The notes under the pieces: generated by a model
Seen by the model: only the letters and a program-made list of their open reading frames with translations
What the model was told of the DNA's origin: nothing
The model's database searches: none
Translations under genes and position numbers: made by a program
Shown: one piece after another, positions 1 to 8,931 of the stretch
Numbering within the stretch: the stretch's first letter is position 1
Layout: every line of letters begins with the position of its first letter
DNA from: Microbacterium sp. 10M-3C3
GTDB taxonomy: Bacteria; Actinomycetota; Actinomycetes; Actinomycetales; Microbacteriaceae
NCBI RefSeq assembly: GCF_003931875.1
Contig: NZ_CP034245.1
Coordinates: forward strand, 1,860,001 to 1,924,000
Direction of reading: 5' to 3'
DNA length: 64,000 nucleotides

Positions 1-2
1 TC

Positions 3-3000
3 GACCGCGCCGGCGCGAACGCCGGGCTCACCCCGCCCTACATTTCGCTGAGCGAGCCGCTGGTCGTGGGCGGGCCCGTCACGTTCGACAAGCCCGTCAT
101 CGCCGCGTACGGCTTCGACAAGTGGCGCCTGCAGCCGACGTCCCCGGTGATCGGCGACGGCACCGGCAAGAACGACGGCGTCACCTTCTCGAACCCCCGC
201 ACGGCCGCCCCGGCCCGCGTGGGCGGCGACCTGAGCGTCGCATCGTTCAACGTGCTGAACTACTTCACCACGCTCGGCGACAGCGTCCCGGGGTGCGAGT
301 GGTACGAGCCCATCCGCAACGGCGAGAAGAACTCCGTGTCGGGCGGATGCGACGTCCGCGGCGCGTGGGACGCGCAGGACCTCGCGCGCCAGCAGTCCAA
401 GATCGTCTCTGCGATCAACGCCCTCGACGCATCGGTCGTCGGGCTCATGGAGATCGAGAACTCGGCGAAGCTCGGCGAGAGCCCCGACGAGGCGACGACC
501 ACGCTCGTGGCTGCGCTGAACGCGGCGGCGGGCACGACGAAGTGGGCGGTCGTCCCGTCGTCGACGGAGCTCCCCGCCGCCTCGCAGCAGGACGTCATCA
601 CCAACGCGATCATCTACCAGCCCGCGCTGGCGAAGCCGGTCGGGCCGTCCCGCGCGCTCGGCACGCTGTCCGGCTCGGGTCAGACGTTCGACAACGCCCG
701 TGAGCCGATCGGCCAGGTCTTCGAGCCGGCCGCCGGCGGCGAGGCGTTCTTCTTCGTCGTGAACCACTTCAAGTCGAAGGGTTCGGCGCCCGCGTCGGGT
801 CCGAACGTCGACAACGGCCAGGGCGCGTGGAACGTCGCGCGCACCGAGCAGGCGAAGGCCCTCGCATCCTGGGTCGAGACGGCCAAGGGTGATGTCGAGT
901 CCGTCGTGCTCGTGGGCGACTTCAACTCGTACGCGCAGGAGAGCCCTATGCTCGCGCTGTACGACGAGGGGTACGTCGACGCCGAGAAGCAGTTCGGCAC
1001 CGGCGAGTCGAGCTACTCGTTCGACGGCCTGGTCGGCTCGCTCGACCACGTGCTGCTGAACGGGGCCGCGGCGGAGCGCGCGACGGCCGCCGACATCTGG
1101 AACATCAATTCCGGCGAGTCCCCCGCCCTCGAGTACAGCCGCTACCGCTATCACGGCGTCGACTTCTTCCAGGACGGGCCGTATCGCTCCAGCGACCACG
1201 ACCCGGTGAAGGTCGGTCTCGCGGCCGGCGCGGAGGCGCCCGTGCAGCTGACACTGCTGGGCATCAACGACTTCCACGGTCGGATCGACGCGAACACGGT
1301 GAAGTTCGCCGGCACGATCGAACAGCTGCGTGCGCAGGCGCCCGGGGAGTCGGTGTTCGTCTCCTCGGGTGACAACATCGGTGCGTCGCTGTTCGCGTCG
1401 GGGTACTTCAACGACAACCCGACGCTCAACGTGCTCAACGCGCTCGAGCTTCAGACTTCCGCCGTGGGCAACCACGAGTTCGACAAGGGCTTCAGCGACC
1501 TGAGCGGCCGTGTGGAGAACGAGGCGGACTTCCCCTACCTGGGCGCGAACGTCTACCTGCGCGGCACGCAGACCCCCGTGCTGCCGGAGTACGACACGGT
1601 CGAGGTCGACGGTCTGACCATCGCGTTCGTCGGTGCGGTCACCGGTGAGACAGCATCCCTGGTCTCCCCCGGCGGCATCTCGACGATCGACTTCGGCGAC
1701 CCCGTGGAGGCGGTGAACCGTGTCGCGGCGAAGCTGACCGACGGGAACCCGGCGAACGGCGAGGCGGACGTGATCGTGGCGCTGTACCACGACGGCGCCG
1801 GCGCGGGCACGCCCGACGGCGCGACGCTCGAGGAGGAGACCGCCGCAGGCGGCGCCTTCAGCGAGATCGTGCAGGAGACGTCGCCCGCCGTGGGTGCGAT
1901 CTTCACCGGACACACGCACAAGCAGTACGCGTGGTCGGCTCCGATCCCCGGCACCGACCGGACCCGCCCCGTCGTGCAGACCGGATCGTACGGCGAGCGG
2001 ATCGGCAAGATCACGCTCGACATCGACCCCGAGAGCGGTGACATCCTCGCGCACTCCGAGGAGAACGTCGCGCGGACGACGACGGATGACGCCCGCCTGG
2101 TCGCGGATTACCCGCGTGTGGCCGAGGTCAAGAGCATCGTCGACACGGCGCTCGCAGACGCGAAGGCCGTCGGCAATGTGAAGGTCGGCGAGGTGTCCAC
2201 CGACATCACGACCGCGTTCTCGGGTGGGAAGTTCGTCAACGGCGTCTGGACCGGTGGCAACCGCGACGACCGGGCGAACGAGTCGGCCCTCGGCAACCTC
2301 GTCGCCGAGGCGCTGCGCTCCTCGATGGCGGATCTGCCGAACGGCGCCCAGATCGGTGTCACCAACCCCGGTGGGCTGCGCAACGAGCTGTACGACACGC
2401 AGGCCGAGTTCGGTGCGGGTGCGGTGCAGGGTCTCGCCGACGGCGACATCTCGTTCTCGCAGGCGCTCGCGGTGCTGCCGTTCAACAACACCACCACCCT
2501 GGTGTCGCTGACCGGTACGCAGTTCGTCGACCTGCTCGAGCAGCAGTGGCAGCCGGCGACGGATGCCAACGGCGCACCCATCTCCCGCCCGTACCTGCAG
2601 CTCGGCCTGTCGGAGAACGTGACCTACACGTACGACGACACCCGCGCCAAGGGCGACCGCATCACATCGGTCACGGTCGACGGCGAGCCGCTCGACCTCG
2701 ACGCGACCTACCGGGTCGGCACCCTGTCGTTCCTCGCGGACGGAGGCGACAACTTCACGGTGTTCCGTGACGGGGCCGACCGCCTCGACACGGGCAACGT
2801 CGACTACCAGGCGTGGATCGACTACCTGAAGGCTGGCTCGCCGGTCGCGGCGAGCTACGCCAAGCACGCGGTCCGCGTCACCGGTCAGACGACCGCTGCG
2901 CCCGGTTCGAGTGCGGTCTTCGCGGTGTCGAACCTCAACCTCACGAGCCTCGGCACGCCGGAGACGACGTCGCTCGAGGTCCGGCTCGGTGACGAGGTCA

Positions 3001-3623
3001 TCGGGACGGCATCGGTCCAAGGCGGCAGCGCCACCGTCACGGTTCCGGTGCCCGCCGACGCCGCGCTCGGAGCGGTCGCCGACGTGGTGCTCACAAGCGC
3101 CGCCGCCGGCACCGAGGTCACCGTGCCCGTGACCGTCGGACAGCCGGTGCCGGGTGCGGGGGCGCCGCCGGTGCCGTCGAACCCGGGCGGCAGCATCCCG
3201 GGTGCGGGTGTGCAGATCGGCGGCACGTGGGCGAAGGTCGTGCTCGGCAACGGCGGCCGGGTCGAGCAGGGCGGGTCGCTGCCGGTGACCCTGACCGGGC
3301 TCACGCCGGGTCAGCAGGTCGCGGCGACCCTGTTCTCCACCCCGATCACGGTGTCGAACATCCCGGCGGCGGATGCGTCGGGCACGATCCGGTTCGCGGT
3401 GCAGATCCCGGCCGGGTTCGACCTGGGCGCGCACCGCCTCGTGATCACGACCGCCGGACAGGACCCCATCCAGGTGGGCGTCACCGTGGTGCGGCCCGGG
3501 GCGCTCGCTGTCACCGGTGCCGAGCTGCCGTGGGGCATCGCGCTGGCCGGCGCGTTCCTCGTGGTCGCCGGCGGCCTCGCGTTCGCCCTGCGCCGCCGCC
3601 CCCGCATCCCCACCGCGGCATAA
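3..3623 (+). CDS. ExeM/NucH-type extracellular nuclease fused to 5'-nucleotidase, sortase-anchored (5' end outside window)
   Basis: The reading frame is open from the first bases of the window, so the N-terminus (signal peptide and upstream domain) is missing; about 1,206 codons are visible. First comes an endonuclease/exonuclease/phosphatase domain (FNVLNYF near base 247, MEIEN near 448, VGDFNSY near 913, SDHDP near 1192). It is followed by a UshA-type metallophosphatase (GINDFHGRID from 1260, GNHEFD near 1468, GHTH near 1909) and a 5'-nucleotidase C-terminal domain (NPGGLRNE near 2365). The tail has an LAVTG sorting motif near 3507, one membrane segment and an RRR stop-transfer end, as for class E sortase substrates. 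Likely role: degrading extracellular DNA and releasing phosphate and nucleosides at the cell surface. Domain calls are firm; the substrate is inferred. Confidence 0.9.
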   Translation, partial: DRAGANAGLTPPYISLSEPLVVGGPVTFDKPVIAAYGFDKWRLQPTSPVIGDGTGKNDGVTFSNPRTAAPARVGGDLSVASFNVLNYFTTLGDSVPGCEWYEPIRNGEKNSVSGGCDVRGAWDAQDLARQQSKIVSAINALDASVVGLMEIENSAKLGESPDEATTTLVAALNAAAGTTKWAVVPSSTELPAASQQDVITNAIIYQPALAKPVGPSRALGTLSGSGQTFDNAREPIGQVFEPAAGGEAFFFVVNHFKSKGSAPASGPNVDNGQGAWNVARTEQAKALASWVETAKGDVESVVLVGDFNSYAQESPMLALYDEGYVDAEKQFGTGESSYSFDGLVGSLDHVLLNGAAAERATAADIWNINSGESPALEYSRYRYHGVDFFQDGPYRSSDHDPVKVGLAAGAEAPVQLTLLGINDFHGRIDANTVKFAGTIEQLRAQAPGESVFVSSGDNIGASLFASGYFNDNPTLNVLNALELQTSAVGNHEFDKGFSDLSGRVENEADFPYLGANVYLRGTQTPVLPEYDTVEVDGLTIAFVGAVTGETASLVSPGGISTIDFGDPVEAVNRVAAKLTDGNPANGEADVIVALYHDGAGAGTPDGATLEEETAAGGAFSEIVQETSPAVGAIFTGHTHKQYAWSAPIPGTDRTRPVVQTGSYGERIGKITLDIDPESGDILAHSEENVARTTTDDARLVADYPRVAEVKSIVDTALADAKAVGNVKVGEVSTDITTAFSGGKFVNGVWTGGNRDDRANESALGNLVAEALRSSMADLPNGAQIGVTNPGGLRNELYDTQAEFGAGAVQGLADGDISFSQALAVLPFNNTTTLVSLTGTQFVDLLEQQWQPATDANGAPISRPYLQLGLSENVTYTYDDTRAKGDRITSVTVDGEPLDLDATYRVGTLSFLADGGDNFTVFRDGADRLDTGNVDYQAWIDYLKAGSPVAASYAKHAVRVTGQTTAAPGSSAVFAVSNLNLTSLGTPETTSLEVRLGDEVIGTASVQGGSATVTVPVPADAALGAVADVVLTSAAAGTEVTVPVTVGQPVPGAGAPPVPSNPGGSIPGAGVQIGGTWAKVVLGNGGRVEQGGSLPVTLTGLTPGQQVAATLFSTPITVSNIPAADASGTIRFAVQIPAGFDLGAHRLVITTAGQDPIQVGVTVVRPGALAVTGAELPWGIALAGAFLVVAGGLAFALRRRPRIPTAA

Positions 3624-3631
3624 CCCGCGAA

Positions 3632-3698
3632 AGTGCACCCTCACGCCGAGAGTGCACCCCCGAGCGAGCAGTCTCGCCACGGAGGTGCACTCTCGGCG
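3632..3698. repeat. GTGCAC-containing inverted repeat, REP-like and/or terminator
   Basis: A perfect 14-bp inverted repeat, CGCCGAGAGTGCAC at 3644-3657 and GTGCACTCTCGGCG at 3685-3698, is separated by 27 bases. A third copy of the core, AGTGCACCC, lies at 3632-3640. It follows the nuclease gene and ends just before the promoter of the next gene. It could terminate transcription, but it has no T-run, and the repeated GTGCAC units look more like a dispersed intergenic palindromic element. Confidence 0.6.
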
Positions 3699-3704
3699 CT
3701 CGCT

Positions 3705-3710
3705 TAGGCT
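3705..3710 (+). promoter_or_regulatory. -10 box for leaderless alpha/beta hydrolase gene
   Basis: TAGGCT lies exactly six bases before the GTG at 3717, so transcription would begin at or next to the start codon. No ribosome binding site is present. Confidence 0.6.
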
Positions 3711-3716
3711 GAGCCC

Positions 3717-4436
3717 GTGACGGTCCCGGTCGTGCTCGTGCACGGCATCCGCACGTCCGCGACGATGTGGCGCGCCCAGGTCGATTACCTGCGGCAGCGC
3801 GGCAACCCCGTCACGGCCGTCGACCTTCCCGCGCACGGCGCGCGCATGGCGGAGACGTTCACGCTCGACGAGGCGTTCGCCACGATCGACCGAGCCGTGC
3901 GCGCGGCCGCCGAGGAGGGCCCGGTTCTCCTCGCCGGGCACTCGATGGGCGGCCTCCTGTGCATCGAGTACGCCGGACAGGTGGATGCGCCGCCGATCGC
4001 CGGCTTCATCGCGGCGTCGTGCACCGCGATCCCGCGCGGCGCAGCCCTGGCCACCTACCGCGTGCTCGCGCGCCGCTTCGACGCCCTCCCCGATCGCGGC
4101 ATGGCGCTCACCCAGTACGTGCTCTCCCGGACGCTTCCCGACGAGACGCGCGCGGACTTCGGCGCCGGCGGCTACGCGTTCGACGCGCAGGACGCGGCCC
4201 TGGCGAGCCTGTCGGTGCTCGACCTGCTCGCAGCGCTTCGCCGCATCCGTGTGCCGCTGTGGTTCATCAACGGGCAGTGGGATCAGCTGCGTGTGAACGA
4301 GCGCCTGTTCCGGCGCATCAGGCCCGACGCCGAGCTCATCGTCGTCCCCCGCACGACGCACCTCGTGACCGCGATGCGCCCGCAGGTGTTCAATGCGCTC
4401 CTCAACCTCGCGATCACGACGGTCGAGCAGGGCTGA
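3717..4436 (+). CDS. alpha/beta hydrolase
   Basis: A 239-residue cytosolic hydrolase of the alpha/beta fold. The HG motif of the oxyanion loop is at residues 9-10. The nucleophile elbow GHSMGG is at 74-79 (Ser76). A WDQ segment in the C-terminal third and a TTH near residue 216 fit the acid and histidine of a Ser-Asp-His triad. The length matches compact esterase or AB-hydrolase-6 proteins. The GTG start is chosen because the -10 box sits six bases upstream, indicating a leaderless mRNA. The substrate cannot be deduced. It precedes rpsT on the same strand but is probably transcribed separately. Confidence 0.85.
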   Translation: MTVPVVLVHGIRTSATMWRAQVDYLRQRGNPVTAVDLPAHGARMAETFTLDEAFATIDRAVRAAAEEGPVLLAGHSMGGLLCIEYAGQVDAPPIAGFIAASCTAIPRGAALATYRVLARRFDALPDRGMALTQYVLSRTLPDETRADFGAGGYAFDAQDAALASLSVLDLLAALRRIRVPLWFINGQWDQLRVNERLFRRIRPDAELIVVPRTTHLVTAMRPQVFNALLNLAITTVEQG

Positions 4437-4545
4437 TAGACTCTGTTGTTGGCTTGCGTGTGGGCCTTCCCGCACGACCGTCGCACGGCGCCCCTCTCCC
4501 GCTTGGCGACACGAATCCAGTAACTCCGAACGAAAGACGTCGAAC

Positions 4546-4806
4546 GTGGCGAACATCAAGTCGCAGATCAAGCGCAACAAGACCAATGAGAAGGCGCGCG
4601 AGCGCAACAAGTCGGTGAAGAGCGCCCTCAAGACCGAGGTGCGTCGCACCCGCGAGGCCATCGCCGCCGGTGACAAGGCCGCCGCCGAGAAGGCGCTCGC
4701 GACCGCGACCAAGAAGCTCGACAAGGCCGTCAGCAAGGGCGTCATCCACGCCAACCAGGCCGCGAACCGCAAGTCGGCGATCGCCAAGCAGGTCGCCGCT
4801 CTCTGA
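4546..4806 (+). CDS. rpsT: 30S ribosomal protein S20
   Basis: The 86-residue product is very rich in Lys and Ala and starts [20 protein letters not shown] after the initiator, the typical S20 N-terminus. S20 binds 16S rRNA early in small-subunit assembly. Longer in-frame starts exist upstream, but the GTG at 4546 gives the family length and follows a purine-rich GAAAGACG. A TAGACT at 4437-4442 may be its -10 box, giving a leader of about 100 bases. A strong terminator follows immediately. Confidence 0.97.
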   Translation: MANIKSQIKRNKTNEKARERNKSVKSALKTEVRRTREAIAAGDKAAAEKALATATKKLDKAVSKGVIHANQAANRKSAIAKQVAAL

Positions 4807-4822
4807 GCCCGGCTCTTCCGAC

Positions 4823-4846
4823 GGCCCGTCCCTCCGGGGGCGGGCC
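4823..4846 (+). terminator. rpsT terminator hairpin
   Basis: A 10-bp stem (GGCCCGTCCC with GGGGCGGGCC, one G-U pair) closes a four-base loop 16 bases after the rpsT stop and is followed by TTCGTCGTT. It may also act for the convergent holA gene. Confidence 0.75.
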
Positions 4847-4875
4847 TTCGTCGTTCCCGGACCGGTCGACCGGCG

Positions 4876-5928
4876 TCAGGATGCGAACGGCGCGCGCGTC
4901 GCGATCACGGTCACCATGCGCTCGAGGGCGAACACCGCGTCGCGCGAGGCGCCCTTGACCTCGGCGTCGGCCCGCGCGGTCGCCTGGATCGCGCGGCCGA
5001 GTGTCGCCTGCGACCAGCCGACGAGGTCGCGCCTGGCTCGCTCGACCTGCCAGTCCTTCATGCCGAGCCGCGACGCCAGCGCCGCGGACGACTCGCGCGA
5101 ACCCGCGACGCGCGCCATGCCGCGCAGCTTCATGGCCACCGCCGCGACGAGGGGAACGGGATCGGCTCCCGACGCGAGCGCGTGCCGGAGCGAGACGAGC
5201 GCTTCGCCGTGGCGACCCGCGATGGCGAGGTCGGCCACCGTGAAGGCCGAGGTCTCGACCCGGCCGCCGTAATACCGCTCGACGATGCGGTCGTCGATGT
5301 CGCCGTCGACGTCGGCGATGAGCTGCTGACACGCCGCGGCGAGCTCCGTGAGGTCGTCCGCGAAGGCGGACACGAGCGCGCGCAGCGCCGTGGGAGCGAT
5401 GCGCCGGCGCGCGGCGGAGAACTCCCCCGCGGCGAAGTCGTAGCGGTCGCTGTCGCGCTTGATCGCGGGGCATGCGATCTCGACGCCGTCGCCTTCGCCC
5501 GCGCGGACGGCATCGAGGAGCTTCTTGCCGCGCACGCTTGCGCCGGTATGCCGGAGGACGACCGTCGCGCCCTCCTGCGGCTGTGCGAGGTAGGCGACAG
5601 CCTCGGCGAGGAAGACGTCGGAGCAGCGTTCGACGCCCGACACGCGCACGAGTCGCGGCTCGCCGAACAGCGAGGGGGACGTGACGGCGAGGAGCGTCCC
5701 GGCGGTGTAGTCGTCGGCACGGATGTCGCTGACCTCGAGACTCGGATCCTCCGCCTTGAGGAAGTCGCGGATGCCGGCCGTCGCCCGCTCGGCGCAGACC
5801 TCCTCCGGGCCCGAGACCAGCACGATCGGCGCGGGCTGTGGATCGCGCCACGGCACCTGCGGGATCACCGACCGCGGCGCCGCCGCGCGGCCCCGCGTCG
5901 AGGAGGATCGACGGGGTGCGGCAGCCAT
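4876..5928 (-). CDS. holA: DNA polymerase III subunit delta
   Basis: A 350-residue clamp-loader subunit that opens the sliding clamp. The N-terminal part has the family VLVSGPEE segment in place of a canonical Walker A. It continues with the helical AAA+-like middle and a C-terminal collar domain (DWQVERARRDL; MVTVIA near the end). The start at 5928 gives MAAAPRRSSS; an upstream in-frame ATG would add 37 residues that overlap comEC and look like read-through. The chosen start lies seven bases after a TAGGCT -10 box. It sits just downstream of comEC on the same strand; the comEA-comEC-holA order is common in Gram-positive bacteria. Confidence 0.93.
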   Translation of the reverse strand: MAAAPRRSSSTRGRAAAPRSVIPQVPWRDPQPAPIVLVSGPEEVCAERATAGIRDFLKAEDPSLEVSDIRADDYTAGTLLAVTSPSLFGEPRLVRVSGVERCSDVFLAEAVAYLAQPQEGATVVLRHTGASVRGKKLLDAVRAGEGDGVEIACPAIKRDSDRYDFAAGEFSAARRRIAPTALRALVSAFADDLTELAAACQQLIADVDGDIDDRIVERYYGGRVETSAFTVADLAIAGRHGEALVSLRHALASGADPVPLVAAVAMKLRGMARVAGSRESSAALASRLGMKDWQVERARRDLVGWSQATLGRAIQATARADAEVKGASRDAVFALERMVTVIATRAPFAS

Positions 5929-5935
5929 GCCGTCC

Positions 5936-5941
5936 AGCCTA
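5936..5941 (-). promoter_or_regulatory. -10 box for leaderless holA
   Basis: On the minus strand TAGGCT is followed by seven bases and then the holA ATG at 5928. It overlaps the 3' end of comEC, so holA probably has its own promoter as well as read-through. Confidence 0.55.
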
Positions 5942-8230
5942 ATCCGGGGGCCCGACGCCGCCGCGCCAGATGCGCAGCGCCCCACCGTCGCGCCACACGA
6001 CGACGGCTCCGTCCGTGTCGGTGCGCGCGATGAGCGCACCCAGGCGCCGCAGGACCGCGAGGATACTGGCTCGCGGATGCCCGTAGTCGTTGCCGGCCCC
6101 CACGGACACCAGCGCGACGCGGGGCTGCGTGCGCTCGTACAGGGCCGGGTCCTGGTCGGCGCTGCCGTGATGGGCGACCTTGACGACGTCGAACGCGCCG
6201 AGATCCGCGCTCGCGCGCAGGCGCACCTGAGCCTCCGCGTCGAGGTCTGCCAGCAGCAGCGTGGACGGGATCCCCTCCCCCGTCACCGCGAGTGCGACCC
6301 CCGCGGCGTTCCCCGGCGTCCGCACGGATGCGGCCGGCCACAGCACGCGCCAACGCGCATCGCCGAGCGTGCCGACGTCGCCGGCCTCGACCGCCATCAC
6401 GCGGGCTCCGGATTCGGCGAGCCGCGCGAGCGCGCGAGACCCGTCCGCATCCGGCGGCCCGTGCAGGACCGTTCCGACACGCCCGACGACCGCGGCGACG
6501 CCTCCGGAGTGATCTGAGTCGAAGTGCGTGAGGACGAGGACGTCGACGTGGTCGATCGCGAAGCGCTGCAGGCACGCGGTCAGTCGCGCAGGGTCGGGAC
6601 CGGTGTCGACGAGCATGACGCGCTGCTCTGAGCGCAGAAGCACCGCATCCCCCTGCCCCACATCGCACATCGCGATCCGCCAGTCGGCGGGAACCGTCCA
6701 TCGCGCGGCCACGCCCCCGAGGATCATGGTTCCGGCCACTCCTCCCCCGACGACCGCGACGAGGCCGATGGCGACGGCACGGACCAGGCGCGTCCGCCAG
6801 CCGCGGGTGCGGACTCCCACGGCGACGGCGATCCCCGCGCCGACGGCGGCGAGCAGCGCCGCCCCCGCGATCCCGGCCGGCCAGGGGACGCGCTGGCCAG
6901 GCACCGCGGCGACCGCGTGGGCGACACCGGCGATCCACGTCGCCGGCAGCCAGGCGAGCGCAGCCAGACCGCTCTGCAGCAGCGGGAACGGCGCCGCCAG
7001 GCACGCGAAGAAGCCGGCGACCGTCGCCATCGGCGCGGCGGGGGCGGCGAGGAGGTTCGCGACCACGCCGAGCACCGGCACGGAGGGGTCGAGGAGGATC
7101 AGGAGCGGCCCGCACACGAGCTGCGCCGCCAGCGGGACGGAGATGCCCAGAGCGAGCGGCATCGGCACCAGGCGTCCGAGGCCGGACGCGAGCGGCCGCG
7201 CGAGGGTGAGGAGGGCGGCGGTGGCCGCCGCGGACAGCGCGAATCCCATGCTCACCGCGAGCCACGGATCGACGACGAGGCACGCGACCACGGCGCCGCT
7301 CAGGACGGCGAGCCCGACGGCGGGGCGGCCCAGGGCGACGGCGAGCATCGCGATCGCGGCCATCGCTGCCGCGCGCACGACGCTCGGCTCCGGCGTCACG
7401 AGCAGGACGAACGTCACGAGGGCGCCGACACCCGCCGCCACGCGCACCCCCCGGCGCGCACCGCAGAGCGCTGCCAGGCCGAAGGCGAGCCCGACCACGA
7501 TCGCGCAGTTGGCGCCGGATACTGCGGTCAAGTGCGTGAGCGAGGAGGTGCGCATCGCGTCCTCCAGCTCGGGCCGCACCGCGGACGTGTCCCCTACCGC
7601 GAGCCCCGGAACGAGCGCGCCGCCGTCGCCCGGCAGCGTCCGCGCCGCTTCCGCGAAGCGCGCGCGGACGGTGGCCAGCACGTCCCACCCATCGCCCGGC
7701 GACGCGACGACCTCGACCGCGTCGGAGCGGACGATCACCGCCGCGCGCTGCCCCGCATCTGCGGCGAATGCCGTCCCGCGCACGCGCACACGGGCGCCCA
7801 GCTCGAGCCCGGCCGGCACACCTTCCGTGGCCCCGACCCGGACGGGCACCGCGGTCGAGAGCACCTCGTCCCCTGCGCGCACCTCTGCGGCGACGGCATC
7901 GAACCAGAGGTCACCGGATGCCGCCGCATCCGGCCGTCCCGACACGGTCGCCGTGATCTCGACCGTGCGTCCGCCCGCGACGGCGACGACGGCGTCGCGG
8001 GCTGGGAGGGCCGCGCCCACCGAGACGGCCACCGCGCCCACCGCGGCCGCGACGACGGCCAGGACGCCGAGGAGTCCGCCGCGGGCGCGCACGGCCAGCG
8101 CCGTCAGCAGCAGGGCGGCCCCCCACGCGACGGCGGCGATCGGCACGGCGCTCCCGGGCACGAGCACTGCCGCCGCGGCCGCCACCCACGTCGCCGCGGC
8201 GACGGGGAGCATCCGCACACGGCGCATCAC
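5939..8230 (-). CDS. comEC: ComEC/Rec2 family DNA-uptake channel
   Basis: A 763-residue polytopic membrane protein. It has an N-terminal OB-like DUF4131 region, a central competence domain with many hydrophobic helices (residues about 210-500), and a C-terminal metallo-beta-lactamase-like domain with DVGQGDAVLL, THFDSDHSGG and VAHHGS. In competent bacteria ComEC forms the channel that moves single-stranded DNA into the cytoplasm, and the C-terminal domain is a candidate for degrading the other strand. It overlaps comEA by four bases, so translation is probably coupled. The start could be any of three nearby Met codons. Competence in this lineage is not established. Confidence 0.92.
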   Translation of the reverse strand: MMRRVRMLPVAAATWVAAAAAVLVPGSAVPIAAVAWGAALLLTALAVRARGGLLGVLAVVAAAVGAVAVSVGAALPARDAVVAVAGGRTVEITATVSGRPDAAASGDLWFDAVAAEVRAGDEVLSTAVPVRVGATEGVPAGLELGARVRVRGTAFAADAGQRAAVIVRSDAVEVVASPGDGWDVLATVRARFAEAARTLPGDGGALVPGLAVGDTSAVRPELEDAMRTSSLTHLTAVSGANCAIVVGLAFGLAALCGARRGVRVAAGVGALVTFVLLVTPEPSVVRAAAMAAIAMLAVALGRPAVGLAVLSGAVVACLVVDPWLAVSMGFALSAAATAALLTLARPLASGLGRLVPMPLALGISVPLAAQLVCGPLLILLDPSVPVLGVVANLLAAPAAPMATVAGFFACLAAPFPLLQSGLAALAWLPATWIAGVAHAVAAVPGQRVPWPAGIAGAALLAAVGAGIAVAVGVRTRGWRTRLVRAVAIGLVAVVGGGVAGTMILGGVAARWTVPADWRIAMCDVGQGDAVLLRSEQRVMLVDTGPDPARLTACLQRFAIDHVDVLVLTHFDSDHSGGVAAVVGRVGTVLHGPPDADGSRALARLAESGARVMAVEAGDVGTLGDARWRVLWPAASVRTPGNAAGVALAVTGEGIPSTLLLADLDAEAQVRLRASADLGAFDVVKVAHHGSADQDPALYERTQPRVALVSVGAGNDYGHPRASILAVLRRLGALIARTDTDGAVVVWRDGGALRIWRGGVGPPD

Positions 8231-8844
8231 ACGCGCACGCGGTCGCGCAGACCGTCGACGAGCTTCTCGCCGATCCCCGGCACCGCGAGCAGGTCCTCGA
8301 CGCTGGCGAACCGCCCGTTCTCGGTGCGCCAGTCGAGGATCCGGCCGGCGAGGGCGGGACCGATCCCGGGGAGCGTGTCCAGTGCCGCCGCGTCGGCCGT
8401 GTTGAGATCGACGATCGTGTCGCCCGCGGCGGACGTCGGCGCCGCGGGCGGAGGCGCCCCGACGACGGGGACGAGGAGCTGCTCGCCATCGGAGACGTCG
8501 CGCGCCAGGTTGACGATCGCGCGGTCGGCGTCGGGGGCGAAGCCGCCCGCGGCCGCGATCGCGTCGGTCGCGCGGGCGCCGCGGGGCAGCGCGTAGACCC
8601 CCGGCGAGCGGACGGCGCCCGCCACATGGACGAGCACGGTGTCGGACGCGGCCGAGGACGGCTCCGGTCCGTCGGATCCGCCTGTCGGCGCCGCGAGCCC
8701 GTGGGCGGGCACCGCCTCGGCGTCTCCGCCGGCGCCACGGACGATGCCGATGACGACGGTGACCGCGAACGCCGCGAGCACGAGCACGACGACCGCGCCG
8801 GCGGACAACCGGCGTCGCCTCGAGCCGTCTCCTGATCCGCCCAC
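8227..8844 (-). CDS. comEA: ComEA-type helix-hairpin-helix DNA receptor
   Basis: The 205-residue product has an N-terminal membrane anchor (AGAVVVLVLAAFAVTVVIG, residues about 16-34). A SLBB-type domain follows (VHVAGAVRSPGVYALP), and tandem helix-hairpin-helix motifs close the protein (LNTADAAALDTLPGIGPALAGRI; ASVEDLLAVPGIGEKLV). This is the standard layout of the surface double-stranded DNA receptor that feeds ComEC. The GTG start at 8844 lies six bases after a TAGCGT -10 box. It begins the comEA-comEC operon. Confidence 0.92.
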   Translation of the reverse strand: MGGSGDGSRRRRLSAGAVVVLVLAAFAVTVVIGIVRGAGGDAEAVPAHGLAAPTGGSDGPEPSSAASDTVLVHVAGAVRSPGVYALPRGARATDAIAAAGGFAPDADRAIVNLARDVSDGEQLLVPVVGAPPPAAPTSAAGDTIVDLNTADAAALDTLPGIGPALAGRILDWRTENGRFASVEDLLAVPGIGEKLVDGLRDRVRV

Positions 8845-8850
8845 GCCGTC

Positions 8851-8856
8851 ACGCTA
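8851..8856 (-). promoter_or_regulatory. -10 box for leaderless comEA
   Basis: On the minus strand TAGCGT, then six bases, then the comEA GTG. No Shine-Dalgarno sequence is present in the gap. Confidence 0.55.
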
Positions 8857-8866
8857 GGCGGCCGGC

Positions 8867-8899
8867 CGTGACCGGACGACCCGACGCCGTCCGGTCACG
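8867..8899 (-). terminator. leuS terminator hairpin
   Basis: A perfect 12-bp stem, CGTGACCGGACG at 8867-8878 with its complement at 8888-8899, has a nine-base loop and lies 33 bases after the leuS stop. There is no T-run. Its downstream edge is within 11 bases of the comEA -10 box, so it also insulates comEA. Confidence 0.65.
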
Positions 8900-8931
8900 G
8901 AAAGCGCGAGCGCCCGCGCGCCTGGGGAGGA

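Noticed and set aside
6528..8405. 625-codon open frame on the plus strand opposite comEC
   Set aside because: Shadow of comEC, Ala/Thr/Arg/Ser-rich with no family features.
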